NCBI GenBank assembly: GCA_020631735.1
Contig: CM036168.1
Location: forward strand, 99,118,932 to 99,182,931
Source of the DNA: Saccharum officinarum
Lineage: Eukaryota > Streptophyta > Magnoliopsida > Poales > Poaceae
Direction of reading: 5' to 3'
DNA: 64,000 bases
Shown here: piece after piece, positions 10,582 to 21,176 of the stretch
How positions within the stretch are numbered: the first letter of the stretch is position 1
Layout of the letters: each line of letters opens with the position of its first letter
Made by a program: the position numbers and the translations under genes
The notes under the pieces: model-generated
Told to the model about the DNA's origin: nothing
Databases searched by the model: none
Seen by the model: only the letters and a program-made list of their open reading frames with translations

Positions 10582-12256
10582 GAAGCAGTGCTCGTCGACT
10601 TTCTCCGCGTGAACGTCGACATCTTTGCGTGGGGTCCCTCGGATATGCCGGGCATACCCAGGGAAGTCGCCGAGCACGCCTTGGAGATCCGGGCCGGATC
10701 CAAACCGGTGAAGCAATGCCTGCGCCGCTTCGACGAGGAGAGGCGCAGGATCATCGGCGAGGAGATACATAAACTGTTGGAGGCCGGGTTCATCAAGGAG
10801 GTTCATCATCCCGAGTGGCTAGCTAATCCTGTCTTAGTTAGAAAAAAGAGTGGGAAATGGAGGATGTGCGTAGACTATACTGGTTTAAATAAAGCATGTC
10901 CGAAAGTTCCCTTCCCTTTGCCACGCATTGATCAAATCGTTGATTCCACCACGGGATGTGAAACTCTCTCATTCTTAGATGCATATTCCGGCTACCACCA
11001 GATCAAAATGAAGGAGTCCGACCAGCTCGCGACTTCATTCATCACCCCATTCGGCATGTATTGCTACGTTACGATGCCCTTCGGTCTCCGGAACGCAGGG
11101 GCAACGTACCAGCGATGCATGCAACATGTTTTCGGGGAGCACATTAGGTCGACCGTCGAGGCTTACGTCGACGACATCGTGGTCAAAACCCAACGTGCCG
11201 GCGATCTGGTCAGCGACCTCGACGTTGTATTCAAGTGCCTCAGGGCAAAAAACATTAAACTCAATCCAGAGAAATGTGTCTTCGGCGTCCCGCGAGGTAT
11301 GCTTTTAGGGTTTATCGTATCTAAACGTGGCATCGAGGCCAACCCTGAAAAAAATCTCTGCAATCACCAAGATGGGCCCCATCCGAGATCTCAAGGGCGT
11401 ACAGAGAGTCGCAGGTTGCTTGGCGGCACTCAGCCGTTTCATTTCGCGCCTCGGTGAAAAAGCACTCCCTCTGTACCGTCTCTTGAAGAAATCGGACCAT
11501 TTTTCCTGGAACCTCGAGGCTGAGGAGGCTCTCACAAAACTGAAAGCCACCCTCTCTAACTCACCGATTCTCATCCCTCCGACCCCGGGGGAACCACTCC
11601 TACTCTATGTCGCCGCAACGACACAAGTAGTCAGTGCCGCCCTGGTTGTCGAACGGGCCGAGGAGGCACACACCTTGCTCGTCCAGAGGCCGGTCTACTT
11701 CGTCAGCGAGGTGCTCTCAGAGACAAAGTGTCGATACCCACAGATCCAGAAACTACTGTATGCTGTCATCTTGACACGGCACAAGCTCCGACACTACTTC
11801 GAGGGTCACCCGGTTACTGTGGTTTCTTCTTTCCCCTTGGGAGAGATAGCCCAGAACCGGGAAGCCTCGGGTAGGGTTGCCAAATGGGCGGTCGAGCTCA
11901 TGGGCGAGGCATTGTCCTATGCGCCGCGAAAAGCTATCAAGTCACAGGTATTAGCAGATTTTCTGGCCGAGTGGACTGACACACAACTCCCACCTCCACA
12001 GCTCCAGGCGGAGCTGTGGACCATGTACTTCGATGGGTCGTTGATGAAAACGGGAGCAGGCGCGGGCTTGCTCTTCGTCTCACCCCTCGGGGTTCACATG
12101 CGCTACGTCGTCCGGCTTCATTTCCCTGCGTCTAACAACGTTCACGAATACGAGGCACTCGTCACGGGGTTGAGAATCGCCATCGAGCTCGGGGTCCGAC
12201 ACCTCGACGTCCGAGGCGACTCTCAACTCGTGATCGATCAGGTCATGAAGAGCTGA
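10582..12256 (+). pseudogene. Tat element B reverse transcriptase and two RNase H domains (frameshifted)
   Basis: Reverse transcriptase motifs are clear: RMCVDYTGLNKACPK (about 10860), FLDAYSGYHQIKM (about 10975), and the catalytic YVDDIVV at about 11163. A connecting RNase H (ILIPPTPGEPLLLYVAAT to about 11990) is followed by a second RNase H with MYFDGSLMKTGAGAGLLF, HEYEALVTGLRIA and DVRGDSQLVIDQV. This second archaeal-type domain is a known hallmark of the Tat lineage. An extra A in a run at about 11348 shifts the frame, and loss of a C at about 12253 ends the frame just after the second RNase H. Both changes are absent from copy C. The enzyme would copy element RNA into DNA. Confidence 0.9.
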
Positions 12257-13439
12257 GCTGCCGTGACCCCAAGATGGGGCCTACTGCCAAGAAGTACGGC
12301 GCCTCGAGGACAAGTTTCACGGCCTCGAGCTCAACCACATCGCACGCAGGTATAATGAGGCCGCTGATGAACTGGCAAAATCGCGTCCGGTCGAGCCACG
12401 GTTCCACGGATGTCTTCGAAAGACCTTCAGGCACCCATCGTTGACCTCAGGCCGGTCGGGGGGGTCGACGGGGCGTCGATTCGACCTTCCACCTGAGGCA
12501 GAAGCCCCCTCGACCGGGCTGAAGCCATGCAGGTGGAAGACTCGACGCACCATCTGACCTCGAGCCTGATTGGCGCGTCCCGTACCTCGACTACCTCATC
12601 CAGGGGGACCTCCCCTCGGATAGGACTGAGGCTCGATGGATCGCACATCGGGCCCAAACTTTTGTGATCATGGGCGACAGCCGGGAGCTCTACCGTCGTA
12701 GCCCTACCGGTATCCTCCAACGTTGCATCACAAAAGAGCAAGGCAGAAATCTGCTCGGCGATCTTCACTCGGGGCTTGCGGTCACCACGCTGCGCCTCGA
12801 ACCCTCGTCGGAAACGCCTTTCGACAAGGATTCTATTTGGCCGACCGTGGTTCTCCGACGCTGTCAAGCTAGTAACGCTCCTGCGAGGGTTGTCAGTACT
12901 ATGCGAGACAGACTCATCTTCTGGCCACGCCTACAAACTATCCCCATCACATGGCCGTTCGCCGTTTGGGGGCTCGACCTTGTCGGACCACTGAAAAGAA
13001 CGACCGGCGGCTTCACCCACTGCTCGTCGCGATCGACAAATTCTCCAAGTGGATCGAGGCCGCCCTATCACCAGCATCAGGTCCGAACAAGCTGTACTTT
13101 TCTTCACTAACATTGTTCATCGCTTCGGGGTCCCCACTGTATCATCACAGACAATGGCACCCAGTTCACTGGCAAAAAGTTTTTGGATTTCTGCGACAAC
13201 CACCACATCCGTGTGCTCTGGTCGGCCGTGGCTCATCCAAAAACAAACGGGCAAGTGGAACGTGCCAACGGCATGGTCCTACAAGGCCTGAAGCCCAGAA
13301 TCTTTAACAAGCTAAAACAAACCGGAAAAAATGGGCTGCCGAGCTACCCGCGGTCTCTGTGGAGCCTAAGAACAACGCCGAGTCGAGCCACGGGTTCACC
13401 CGTTCTGCTTAGTCTACGGGTCTGAGGCTATGCTACAAC
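12257..13439 (+). pseudogene. Tat element B integrase (fragmented, runs into the gap)
   Basis: Integrase pieces are spread over several frames: ITKEQGRNLLGDLHSG (about 12730), the DLVGPL strand with the first catalytic Asp (about 12975), and [17 protein letters not shown], which carries the catalytic Glu, at about 13233. Several small indels separate them. The sequence stops at the N run, so the C-terminal domain and 3' half of the element are missing. Confidence 0.8.
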
Positions 13440-13539
13440 NNNNNNNNNNNNNNNNNNNNNNNNNNNNNNNNNNNNNNNNNNNNNNNNNNNNNNNNNNNNN
13501 NNNNNNNNNNNNNNNNNNNNNNNNNNNNNNNNNNNNNNN
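13440..13539. other. Assembly gap (100 N)
   Basis: Exactly 100 N, the conventional placeholder for a gap of unknown length. It joins two inward-facing Tat copies and is the likely site of an orientation error. Confidence 0.98.
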
Positions 13540-14863
13540 GCTGTATTCTTTATTGATGAAAAAGGAAATACAGAGCCTCGAGGCTTTTTAGGGAAGAGAA
13601 GCGACGTAGCTGTTCAATGTTCCAAGCGTTGGTGAGGATTTCGCCCTTCTTGTGGATAGCTTGTTAGGTGCCGGCTTTAGTACTTCTGCGACGATGTACG
13701 GGCCCTTCCCATGGTGGTGTGAGCTTTGCGCGTCCCTTGGTGTCTTGGTTCCGCCGTAGCACCAAGTCACCAACGTTGAGGTCACGCTTGCGGACGTATC
13801 TGTCGTGTGTCATCGGAGACCCTGCTGGTACCTGGCAGAATGCAACAGAGCCACATCCGGGCTTCCTCGAGCTGGTCGAGGGCGGTCCTGTCTGGTGGCG
13901 TCGTTGTGTCCTTCGTTGTATGCTTCAACCTCGGGGACCCGTATTCTATATCGGTTGGTAGCATAGCCTCAGACCTAAGACTAAGAAGAACGGAGTGAAC
14001 CCCGTGCTCGAGTCGGCGTTGTTCTTAGGCTCCACAGGACCGAGGGTAGCTCGTAGCCCATTTTTTTCCGATGTTGTTTTAGTTGTTAAGATTCTGGGCT
14101 TCAGGCCTGTAGAACCATGCCGTTGGCACGTTCCACTTGCCCGTTTGTTTGGATGAGCCACGGCCGACCAGAGCACACGGATGTGGTGGTGTCGCAGAAA
14201 TCCAAAACTTTTTGCCAGTGAACTGGTGCCATTGTCTGTGATAATATAGTTGGGGACCCCGAAGCGATGAACAATGTTAGTGAAGAAGAGTACAACTTGT
14301 TCGGACCTGATGCTGGTGATAGGGCGGGCCTCGATCCACTTGGAGAATTTGTCGATTGCGACGAGCAAGTGGGTGAAGCCGCCGGTCGTCTTTTTCAGTG
14401 GTCCGACAAGGTCGAGCCCCCAAACGGCGAACGACCACGTGATGGGGATAGTTTGTAGAGCATGTGTCGGAAGATGAGTCTGTCTCGCATAGTACTGACA
14501 TCCCTCGCAGGAGCGTACTAGCTTGACAGCGTCGGAGACCACAGTCGGCCAATAGAATCCTTGTCGAAAGGCGTTTCCGACGAGGGTTCGAGGCGCAGCG
14601 TGGTGACCGCAAGCCCCCGAGTGAAGATCGCCGAGCAGGTTTCTGCCTTGCTCTTTCGTGATGCAACGTTGGAGGATACCGGTAGGGCTACGACGGTAGA
14701 GCTCCCTGCTGTCGCCCATGATCACAAAAGTTTTGGCCCGGCGTGCGATCCGTCGAGCCTCAGTCCTATCCGAGGGGAGGTCCCCCTGGATGAGGTAGTC
14801 GAGGTACGGGACGCGCCAATCAGGCTCGAGGTCAGACGGTGGCGTCGAGTCTTCCACCTGCAT
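13540..14863 (-). pseudogene. Tat element C integrase and polyprotein C-terminus
   Basis: On the minus strand the integrase runs from about 14863. It shows the zinc-binding region around LHSGACGHHAAPRTLVG and SCEGCQYYARQTH, the first Asp in WGLDLVGPL, and the second in YIITDNGT. A two-base loss near 14145, relative to B, breaks the frame before the catalytic Glu. The C-terminal segment (GPYIVAEVLKP, about 13660-13700) is in another frame and is followed by non-coding DNA to the gap. Integrase inserts the DNA copy into the host chromosome; this copy cannot make an intact enzyme. Confidence 0.85.
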
Positions 14864-14998
14864 GGCTTCAGCCCCGGTCGAGGGGGCTTCTGCCTCAGGT
14901 GGAAGGTCGTTCGACGCCCTGTCGACCCCCCCGACTGGCCTAAGGTCGACGGACGGGTGCTGAAGGTCTTTCGCGAAGACGTCCGGTGGAACCGTGGC

Positions 14999-16813
14999 TC
15001 AACCGGACGCGATTTTCGCCAGTTCATCAGCGGCCTCATTATACCTGCGTGCGATGTGGTTGAGCTCGAGGCCGTGAAACTTGTCCTCGAGGCGCCGTAC
15101 TTCTTGGCAGTAGGCCTCCATCTTGGGGTCACGGCAGCTCGAGCTCTTCATGACCTGATCGATCACGAGTTGAGAGTCGCCTCGGACGTCGAGGTGTCGG
15201 ACCCCGAGCTCGATGGCGATTCTTAACCCCGTGACGAGTGCCTCGTATTCGGCGACGTTGTTAGACGCAGGGAAATGAAGCCAGATGACGTAGCGCATGT
15301 GAACCCCGAGGGGTGAGACGAAGAGCAAGCCCACGCCTGCTCCCGTTTTCATCAACGATCCATCGAAGTACATGGTCCACAGCTCCGCCTGGAGCTGTGC
15401 AGGTGGGAGTTGCGTGTCAGTCCACTCGGCCAGAAAATCTGCTAATACCTGTGACTTGATAGCCTTTCGCGGCGCATAGGACAATGCCTCGCCCATGAGC
15501 TCGACCGCCCATTTGGCAACCCTACCCGAGGCTTCCCGGTTCTGGGCTATCTCTCCCAAGGGGAAAGAAGAAACCACAGTAACCGGGTGACCCGCGAAGT
15601 AGTGTCGGAGCTTGCGCCGTGTCAAGATGACAGTATACAGCAGTTTCTGGATCTGTGGGTATCGACACTTTGTCTCTGAGAGCACCTCGCTGACGAAGTA
15701 GACCGGCCTCTGGACGAGCAAGGTGTGTGCCTCCTTGGCCCGTTCGACAACCAGGGTGGCACTGACTACTTGTGATGTCGCGGCGACATAGAGTAGGAGT
15801 GGTTCCCTCGGGGTCGGAGGGACGAGGATCGGTGAGTTAGAGAGGGTGGCTTTCAGTTTCGTGAGAGCCTCCTCAGCCTCGAGGTTCCAGGAAAAATGGT
15901 CCGATTTCTTCAAGAGACGGTACAGAGGGAGTGCTTTTTCACCGAGGCGCGAAATGAAACGGCTGAGTGCCACCAAGCAACCTGTGACTCTCTGTACGCC
16001 TTTGAGATCTCGGATGGGGCCCATCTTGGTGATTACAGAGATTTTTTCAGGGTTGGCCTCGATGCCACGTTTAGATACGATAAACCCTAAAAGCATACCT
16101 CGTGGGACGCCGAAGACACATTTCTCTGGATTGAGTTTGATGTTTTTTGCCCTGAGGCACTTGAATGCAACGTCGAGGTCGCTGACCAGATCGCCGGCAT
16201 GTTGGGTTTTGACCACGATGTCATCGACGTAAGCCTTGACGGTCGACCTAATGTGCCCCCTGAAAACATGTTGCATGCATCGCTGGTACGTTGCCCCTGC
16301 GTTCCGGAGACCGAAGGGCATCGTAACGTAGCAATACATGCCGAATGGGGTGATGAATGAAGTCGCGAGCTGGTCAGACTCCTTCATTTTGATCTGGTGG
16401 TAGCCGGAATATGCATCTAAGAATGAGAGGGTTTCACATCCCGCGGTGGAGTCAACGATTTGATCAATGCGTGGCAAAGGGAAGGGAACTTTCGGACATG
16501 CTTTATTTAAACCAGTATAGTCTACGCACATCCTCCATTTCCCACTCTTTTTTCTAACTAATACAGGGTTAGCTAGCCACTCGGGATGATGAACCTCCTT
16601 GATGAACCTGGCCTCCAACAGTTTGTGTATCTCCTCGCCGATGACCCTGCGCTTCTCCTCATCGAAGCGGCGCAGGCGTTGCTTCACCGGTTTGGATCCG
16701 GCCCGGATCTCCAAGGCGTGCTCGGTGACTTCCCTGGGTATGCCCGGCATATCTGAGGGACTCCACGCAAAGATGTCGACGTTCGCGCGGAGAAAGTCGA
16801 CGAGCACTGCTTC
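14999..16813 (-). CDS. Tat element C reverse transcriptase and two RNase H domains (open)
   Basis: One open frame of about 600 residues read leftward from the TAG at 16814-16816. It contains the reverse transcriptase core (RMCVDYTGLNKACPK; catalytic YVDDIVV near 16230), the connecting RNase H, and the second RNase H (MYFDGSLMKTGAGVGLLF, then AEYEALVTGLRIA). It ends in YNEAADELAKIASG. Unlike B, this stretch has no frameshift. It is part of a longer polyprotein rather than a separate gene. The residues needed for polymerase activity are visible, but upstream and downstream breaks make the element as a whole defective. Confidence 0.85.
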   Translation of the reverse strand, partial: EAVLVDFLRANVDIFAWSPSDMPGIPREVTEHALEIRAGSKPVKQRLRRFDEEKRRVIGEEIHKLLEARFIKEVHHPEWLANPVLVRKKSGKWRMCVDYTGLNKACPKVPFPLPRIDQIVDSTAGCETLSFLDAYSGYHQIKMKESDQLATSFITPFGMYCYVTMPFGLRNAGATYQRCMQHVFRGHIRSTVKAYVDDIVVKTQHAGDLVSDLDVAFKCLRAKNIKLNPEKCVFGVPRGMLLGFIVSKRGIEANPEKISVITKMGPIRDLKGVQRVTGCLVALSRFISRLGEKALPLYRLLKKSDHFSWNLEAEEALTKLKATLSNSPILVPPTPREPLLLYVAATSQVVSATLVVERAKEAHTLLVQRPVYFVSEVLSETKCRYPQIQKLLYTVILTRRKLRHYFAGHPVTVVSSFPLGEIAQNREASGRVAKWAVELMGEALSYAPRKAIKSQVLADFLAEWTDTQLPPAQLQAELWTMYFDGSLMKTGAGVGLLFVSPLGVHMRYVIWLHFPASNNVAEYEALVTGLRIAIELGVRHLDVRGDSQLVIDQVMKSSSCRDPKMEAYCQEVRRLEDKFHGLELNHIARRYNEAADELAKIASG

Positions 16814-19800
16814 CTATTTAGGATCGAGGGTGGCACTGACGTTCAGCGCCCTCCCCTTGGGATCAGCGGGGTCGAGGGGTACGAGCTTGACGTCTTCGGC
16901 GGGCTCGAAGCTACCGGCATGGCGTTTTGGGTCGGGGATCGCATTGGCTAGACCGTCGAGGTCTGCGGCCAAGATCGCTGACCCAAAAACAGCCTCGCCG
17001 TGCTCGACGCACTCGACGTCGCACTCGTAGGCATGTTCAAACGAGGGCCCTACAGTGATGACACCGTTTGGGCCAGGCATTTTGAGCTTGAGGTAGGTGT
17101 AGTTCGGGATCGCCATGAACTTGGCGTAGCATGGGCGTCCCAGGATAGCGTGGTACGTTCCACGGAATCCGACCACTTCGAACGTGAGAGTTTCCTTTCG
17201 GAAGTTGGCCGGTGTGCCAAAGCAAATAGGCAGATCGACCCGCCCGAGGGGTTCCGCCCGTTTTCCCGGCACGACTCCGTGGAAGCCCCCGACGCTAGGC
17301 TGGAGGCGCGCTCTGTCGACCCCCAAGAGGTCGAGGGTCTGAGAGTAGATGATGTTGAGGCTGCTTCCGCCGTCCATGAGGACCTTGGTGAGGCGTGTGT
17401 TGGCGATGACGGGGTCAACGACGAGTGGATAGACCCCCGGGTTGGGGACGTAGTCTGGGTGGTCATCACGGTCGAAAGTGATGGCCACCGCAGACCATTC
17501 AAGGAAACGGGGTACTGCCGATTGTACGGAGAAGACCTCGCGCCGCTCTCGCTTGCGCTGGCGCGCAGAGAGGCAGGTCGAGGGGCCTCCGTAGATCATG
17601 TAGCAGTCGTGGATCTCGGGAAATTCCCTGTCCTTGTCGCCACCCTTAGGGTCCTCCTCCTTGTTGTCCTTCTTGGCGCCGGCACCCCCGAAGTACCTGC
17701 GCAGCATGTGACAATCCTCGAGGTTATGGTTAGTGAGTCCCTTGTGGTAGGGACACGGCTCTTTGAGCATTTTGTCGAAGACGCCCCCACCGGGGGGCCT
17801 CGAGGTTTCTTGTGCTCGGTAGCAGCGACGAGCTCGTCGGCCGGGCCTCGAGCTTGCCCTGCTGGCCTTTCTTCTTCTTGCGGTTGTTTCTCTTGGGGCC
17901 TCGGGTGGAACTCGCGGGGTCGTCGACCTTCTGCTCCCCCCTTGCCGGCTCACCGCCAAAGATTGCACCAACCGCCTCCTCGCCGGCGGCAAAGTTGGTG
18001 ACGATGTCCATCAATCCGTTGGCAGTGAGCGGGGTGTTACGGCCCAACTCCCGGACCAACTCCTTACAGGTGGTACCGGATAGGAAGGCCGTAATCACGT
18101 CGGAGTCGGTGATGTTGGGGAGCTCGGTACGCTGCCGGGAGAAGCGCCGGATGTAGTCCCGGAGGGACTCATCTGGTTTCTGCTTACAGCTCCGGAGGTC
18201 TCACGAGTTGCCGGGGCGCACGTAGGTCCCCTTGAAATTTCCCTCGAACACCCTCACGAGATCGTCCCAGTCGTGGATCTGCCAAGGTGGGAGATCCTCG
18301 AGCCAGGCTCGGGCGGTGTCGGAGAGGAACAGGGGGAGTTGCCGAATGATGACCCGGTCGTCGGTGGCCCCGCCCTACTGACACGCCAAGCGGAAATCGG
18401 CGAGCCAAAGTTCGGGTTTGGTCTCGCCGTTATACTTGGTGAGAGTCGTGGGGGGACGGAACCGAGCCGGGGGCACCGTCGCACGGATAGCCTTACTGAA
18501 CACCCAAGGACTCGGGGGTTCGGGTGAAGGGCTATGATCTTCCGAGCTGTCGTAGCATCCGCCCCTGTGGACGTGGTAGCCTCGAGCCACACCATCACCG
18601 TGTTTGCGTGTGCGATGCTCGACGATGTTGCCACGGGTGTCTCGAGGCTCGGGGTCGTTGGTGATGGGCTCAGGGGCAGGTGCTACCCGGTTTTGCCGGG
18701 CAGGCTTGGGATGAACCGACGCTTCTCTCTCCTGCTGGGAAGGCTCGAGGGTCCGCTCTGAGGCTGCTTCGTGCCGCCTCGAGGCAGAACTCTCGGCCTG
18801 CTGCATGGCGGCAGTCTCGAGGAGTCCTCGGATTTCGTCTCGAGCCCGACGGGCGTCTGGGTTTGACGGCTCGGGCATGTTGCGTAGGAGCATGGCGGCG
18901 GCGACAACGTTCTGGCTGGCTCGAGCGAAAACCGGGGGGTCGACCGCCCGGTCCTCGTCGATGCGACGATTGACGTCGCGAGCCCTCTCACGAGCTCTCC
19001 CGCCAAATGCGTGTTCCGCACGCTCACGCTCGAGGGTTTGCTGGAGAAGATCCAGGTTTTCGCGTTCCTCGTCAAGCTGGTCCTGCAACTCGCGAATCTG
19101 TTCGAGCTGCGCTCCTTGATCCGCAAGGAACCGAGGCTCGTTTCGCTCAGCAGGAAGCTCGACATGAGGGGGCGTGTGCCTTTCTTCGACCGGCTCTTCG
19201 TCCTCTGATTCCGAGGTGCTTTCAACGTCGATGTTGAAGCACTCATGAGTTGGATCATAGGTGTTGTCAGCCGAGTCGGAGTCAGGTGCGCCAAAGTAGT
19301 AATATGACGGGGGAATGTGTGGCCGTTGCCAACCATCACCGAGGCGGTGACGTGGAGAAGCAGTCACACGAGGTTCTGTTTCTGGTGTCTTCGTAGAGTC
19401 CCGATAATCAGAAGCCGGCGTGGACGCAACGAGGTCCAGAGTGGAGCGTAGATGGTGCCCGGGGAGTTCCTCATAAGCACTCATGCGAGTGCTCACGGAG
19501 GATGCATACACCCGGGCGACCGAGTCTAGTCCAAACGGGAATGGTGACGGGGACGTCGCTGCCCGTGGCGAAATAGATGCTACGGACAGTGGTGTCTCGC
19601 CGGACGGGGGGGCGGCGGGATTCCTCGTCGGCACGCCACCCTCGGCCAGGCTCGTCCTTCCCAAATCTTCCAGAAGGAGATCTAGGCTGGCGCCTGTCTG
19701 GGGGGTGCCGGACCGGGGGATCCCATCGCCCTCCGCCAGGTGGAGACGGTGGTTGTACCGGGCTCGCCGTCGCCGGGCGGCCCGCGACCGCCTGGAGCGA

Positions 19801-19967
19801 CGGTGCCGGTTGACTCCTCCCCCGGGCTGGGAGAGCTCGTAATCCTCGTCGGTCGGGTGCCTAGGTGGAAGTAGGACCATGTCATAGCCGGAGCCGAGCG
19901 ACATGAACTCCAAACTCCCAAACCAGATCACCGTACCCAACGGGATCGGGCGTTCGGGGTTAGCCAT
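16814..19967 (-). pseudogene. Tat element C gag and protease (one internal stop)
   Basis: The start by analogy with B is the ATG at 19967 (MANPERPIPLG). The frame is open to a TAG at about 18372-18374, right after FRLACQ, where B has TTG. It then continues through the Gag core, the CPYHKGLTNHNLEDCH knuckle (about 17760-17710) and the protease motif MDGGSSLNIIY (about 17380). A frame slip appears near 17800, where the ORF sequence diverges from B around the GPRWGRLRQN region. The frame reaches a TAG at 16814-16816, the same stop as B at 10579. B's own stops at 9050 and 9260 are absent here. Confidence 0.85.
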
Positions 19968-20008
19968 CCAGGAAGAACGGCGACAAAGCGAGGTTTGCAC
20001 GCAGCGCT

Positions 20009-20028
20009 CCCCTACCTGGCGCGCCAAC
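20009..20028 (-). promoter_or_regulatory. Primer binding site of Tat element C
   Basis: The minus strand reads TTGGCGCGCCAGGTAGGGG directly inside the LTR, identical to the tRNA-Arg-type site of element B. Confidence 0.8.
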
Positions 20029-21176
20029 TGTTGGTGTTCGGACCGAGGGGGGTCCTAAACCAACGAGTAAATGCTGCGTGACTCTTTCCTGGATGGTGAT
20101 GCAAGGAGAACACACAGGGGTTTATCCTGGTTCGGGCAAAAGAAGGCCCTACGTCCAGCGGGGAAGAGAGGTTTGTATTTCCTTGCACCGAGGTGCTCGT
20201 GTAGGGGTTACAAGCAGGCGAGAGAGGGTGTCGAGCCCAAGTCTCAAAGAGAAAAAGGAGAAAGATGGTTGCTTTGCGTTTTTTCCGTGATCCTTCGCCC
20301 CCCTATTCGTCGCCCCGACCTGTCCTTTTATAGGGCGAGAGGAGGCCAAGTCGAGGGGAGCCTTGAGGCGATGCTTCATCGATTCCTGTTGAGTTGACTG
20401 TAGCGACGTGGCTTCGGGATGGCCGGCCATCCCTGGGTACCCTAACGTGGTGCGGGACAAGAGGGTGAAATGACCCAGAGCGCCACGCCATACCGTCCTT
20501 CGAGCTAAGTCGAGCGTCGGGGCCGGGTCGAGGCCGGGTCGAGGTCGGATGGATAAGGCCGAATCCCTGGTATTGCGGGGGACGGCCCTTGTCTTATCCT
20601 CCCTCGAGGGTGATTGATGGTGAATAGTGCGCGGTAAGGTGGATACAGTGACGGCTTTCACCTCCCATCACGGGATGGGCGGTAAAACAGTAAGACTTGA
20701 CGTGGGTATTGTTCCCGCATTGACCCACGCCGTAGCCATGCCGGTCGGTGGTAATAGGTAACCGCATTGAATGCTATGGCTTTTGTCCTGGGTAGGTAAA
20801 GAAAGGGGTGTCGAGGAGACGGGGTGCGGTCGAGGCGCCCCGTCGAGCGGGCCTCGTACGAGTCGGAGCCGGGGCGCGGTCGAGGCGCCCCGTCGAGCGG
20901 GCCTCGTACGAGTCGGAGCCGGGGCGCGGTCGAGGCGCCCCGTCGAGCGGGCCTCGTACGAGTCGGAGCCGGGGCGCGGTCGAGGCGCCCGTCGAGCGGG
21001 CCTCGTACGAGTCGGAGCCGGGGCGCGGTCGAGGCGCCCCGTCGAGCGGGCCTCGTACGAGTCGGAGCCGGGGCGCGGTCGAGGCGTCCGTCGAGCGGGC
21101 TATCTTTCATTGTGGTTTCGGTTATGTTAGTGTTTTGGCGATAGGTGTGGGTACCCCCGTACTGTTGGTACCGACA
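20029..21176 (-). repeat. 5' LTR of Tat element C (1148 bp)
   Basis: In plus orientation it runs from TGTTGGTGTTCGG (one mismatch in the terminus) to GGTACCGACA. It has five copies of the 50-bp unit and a TATA box (TTTTATAGGG on the plus strand, near 20326-20335). Diagnostic positions group it with the LTR at 3815-5062 and not with B. The outer flank is CTAGG at 21177-21181, which is CCTAG in element sense. Confidence 0.92.
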
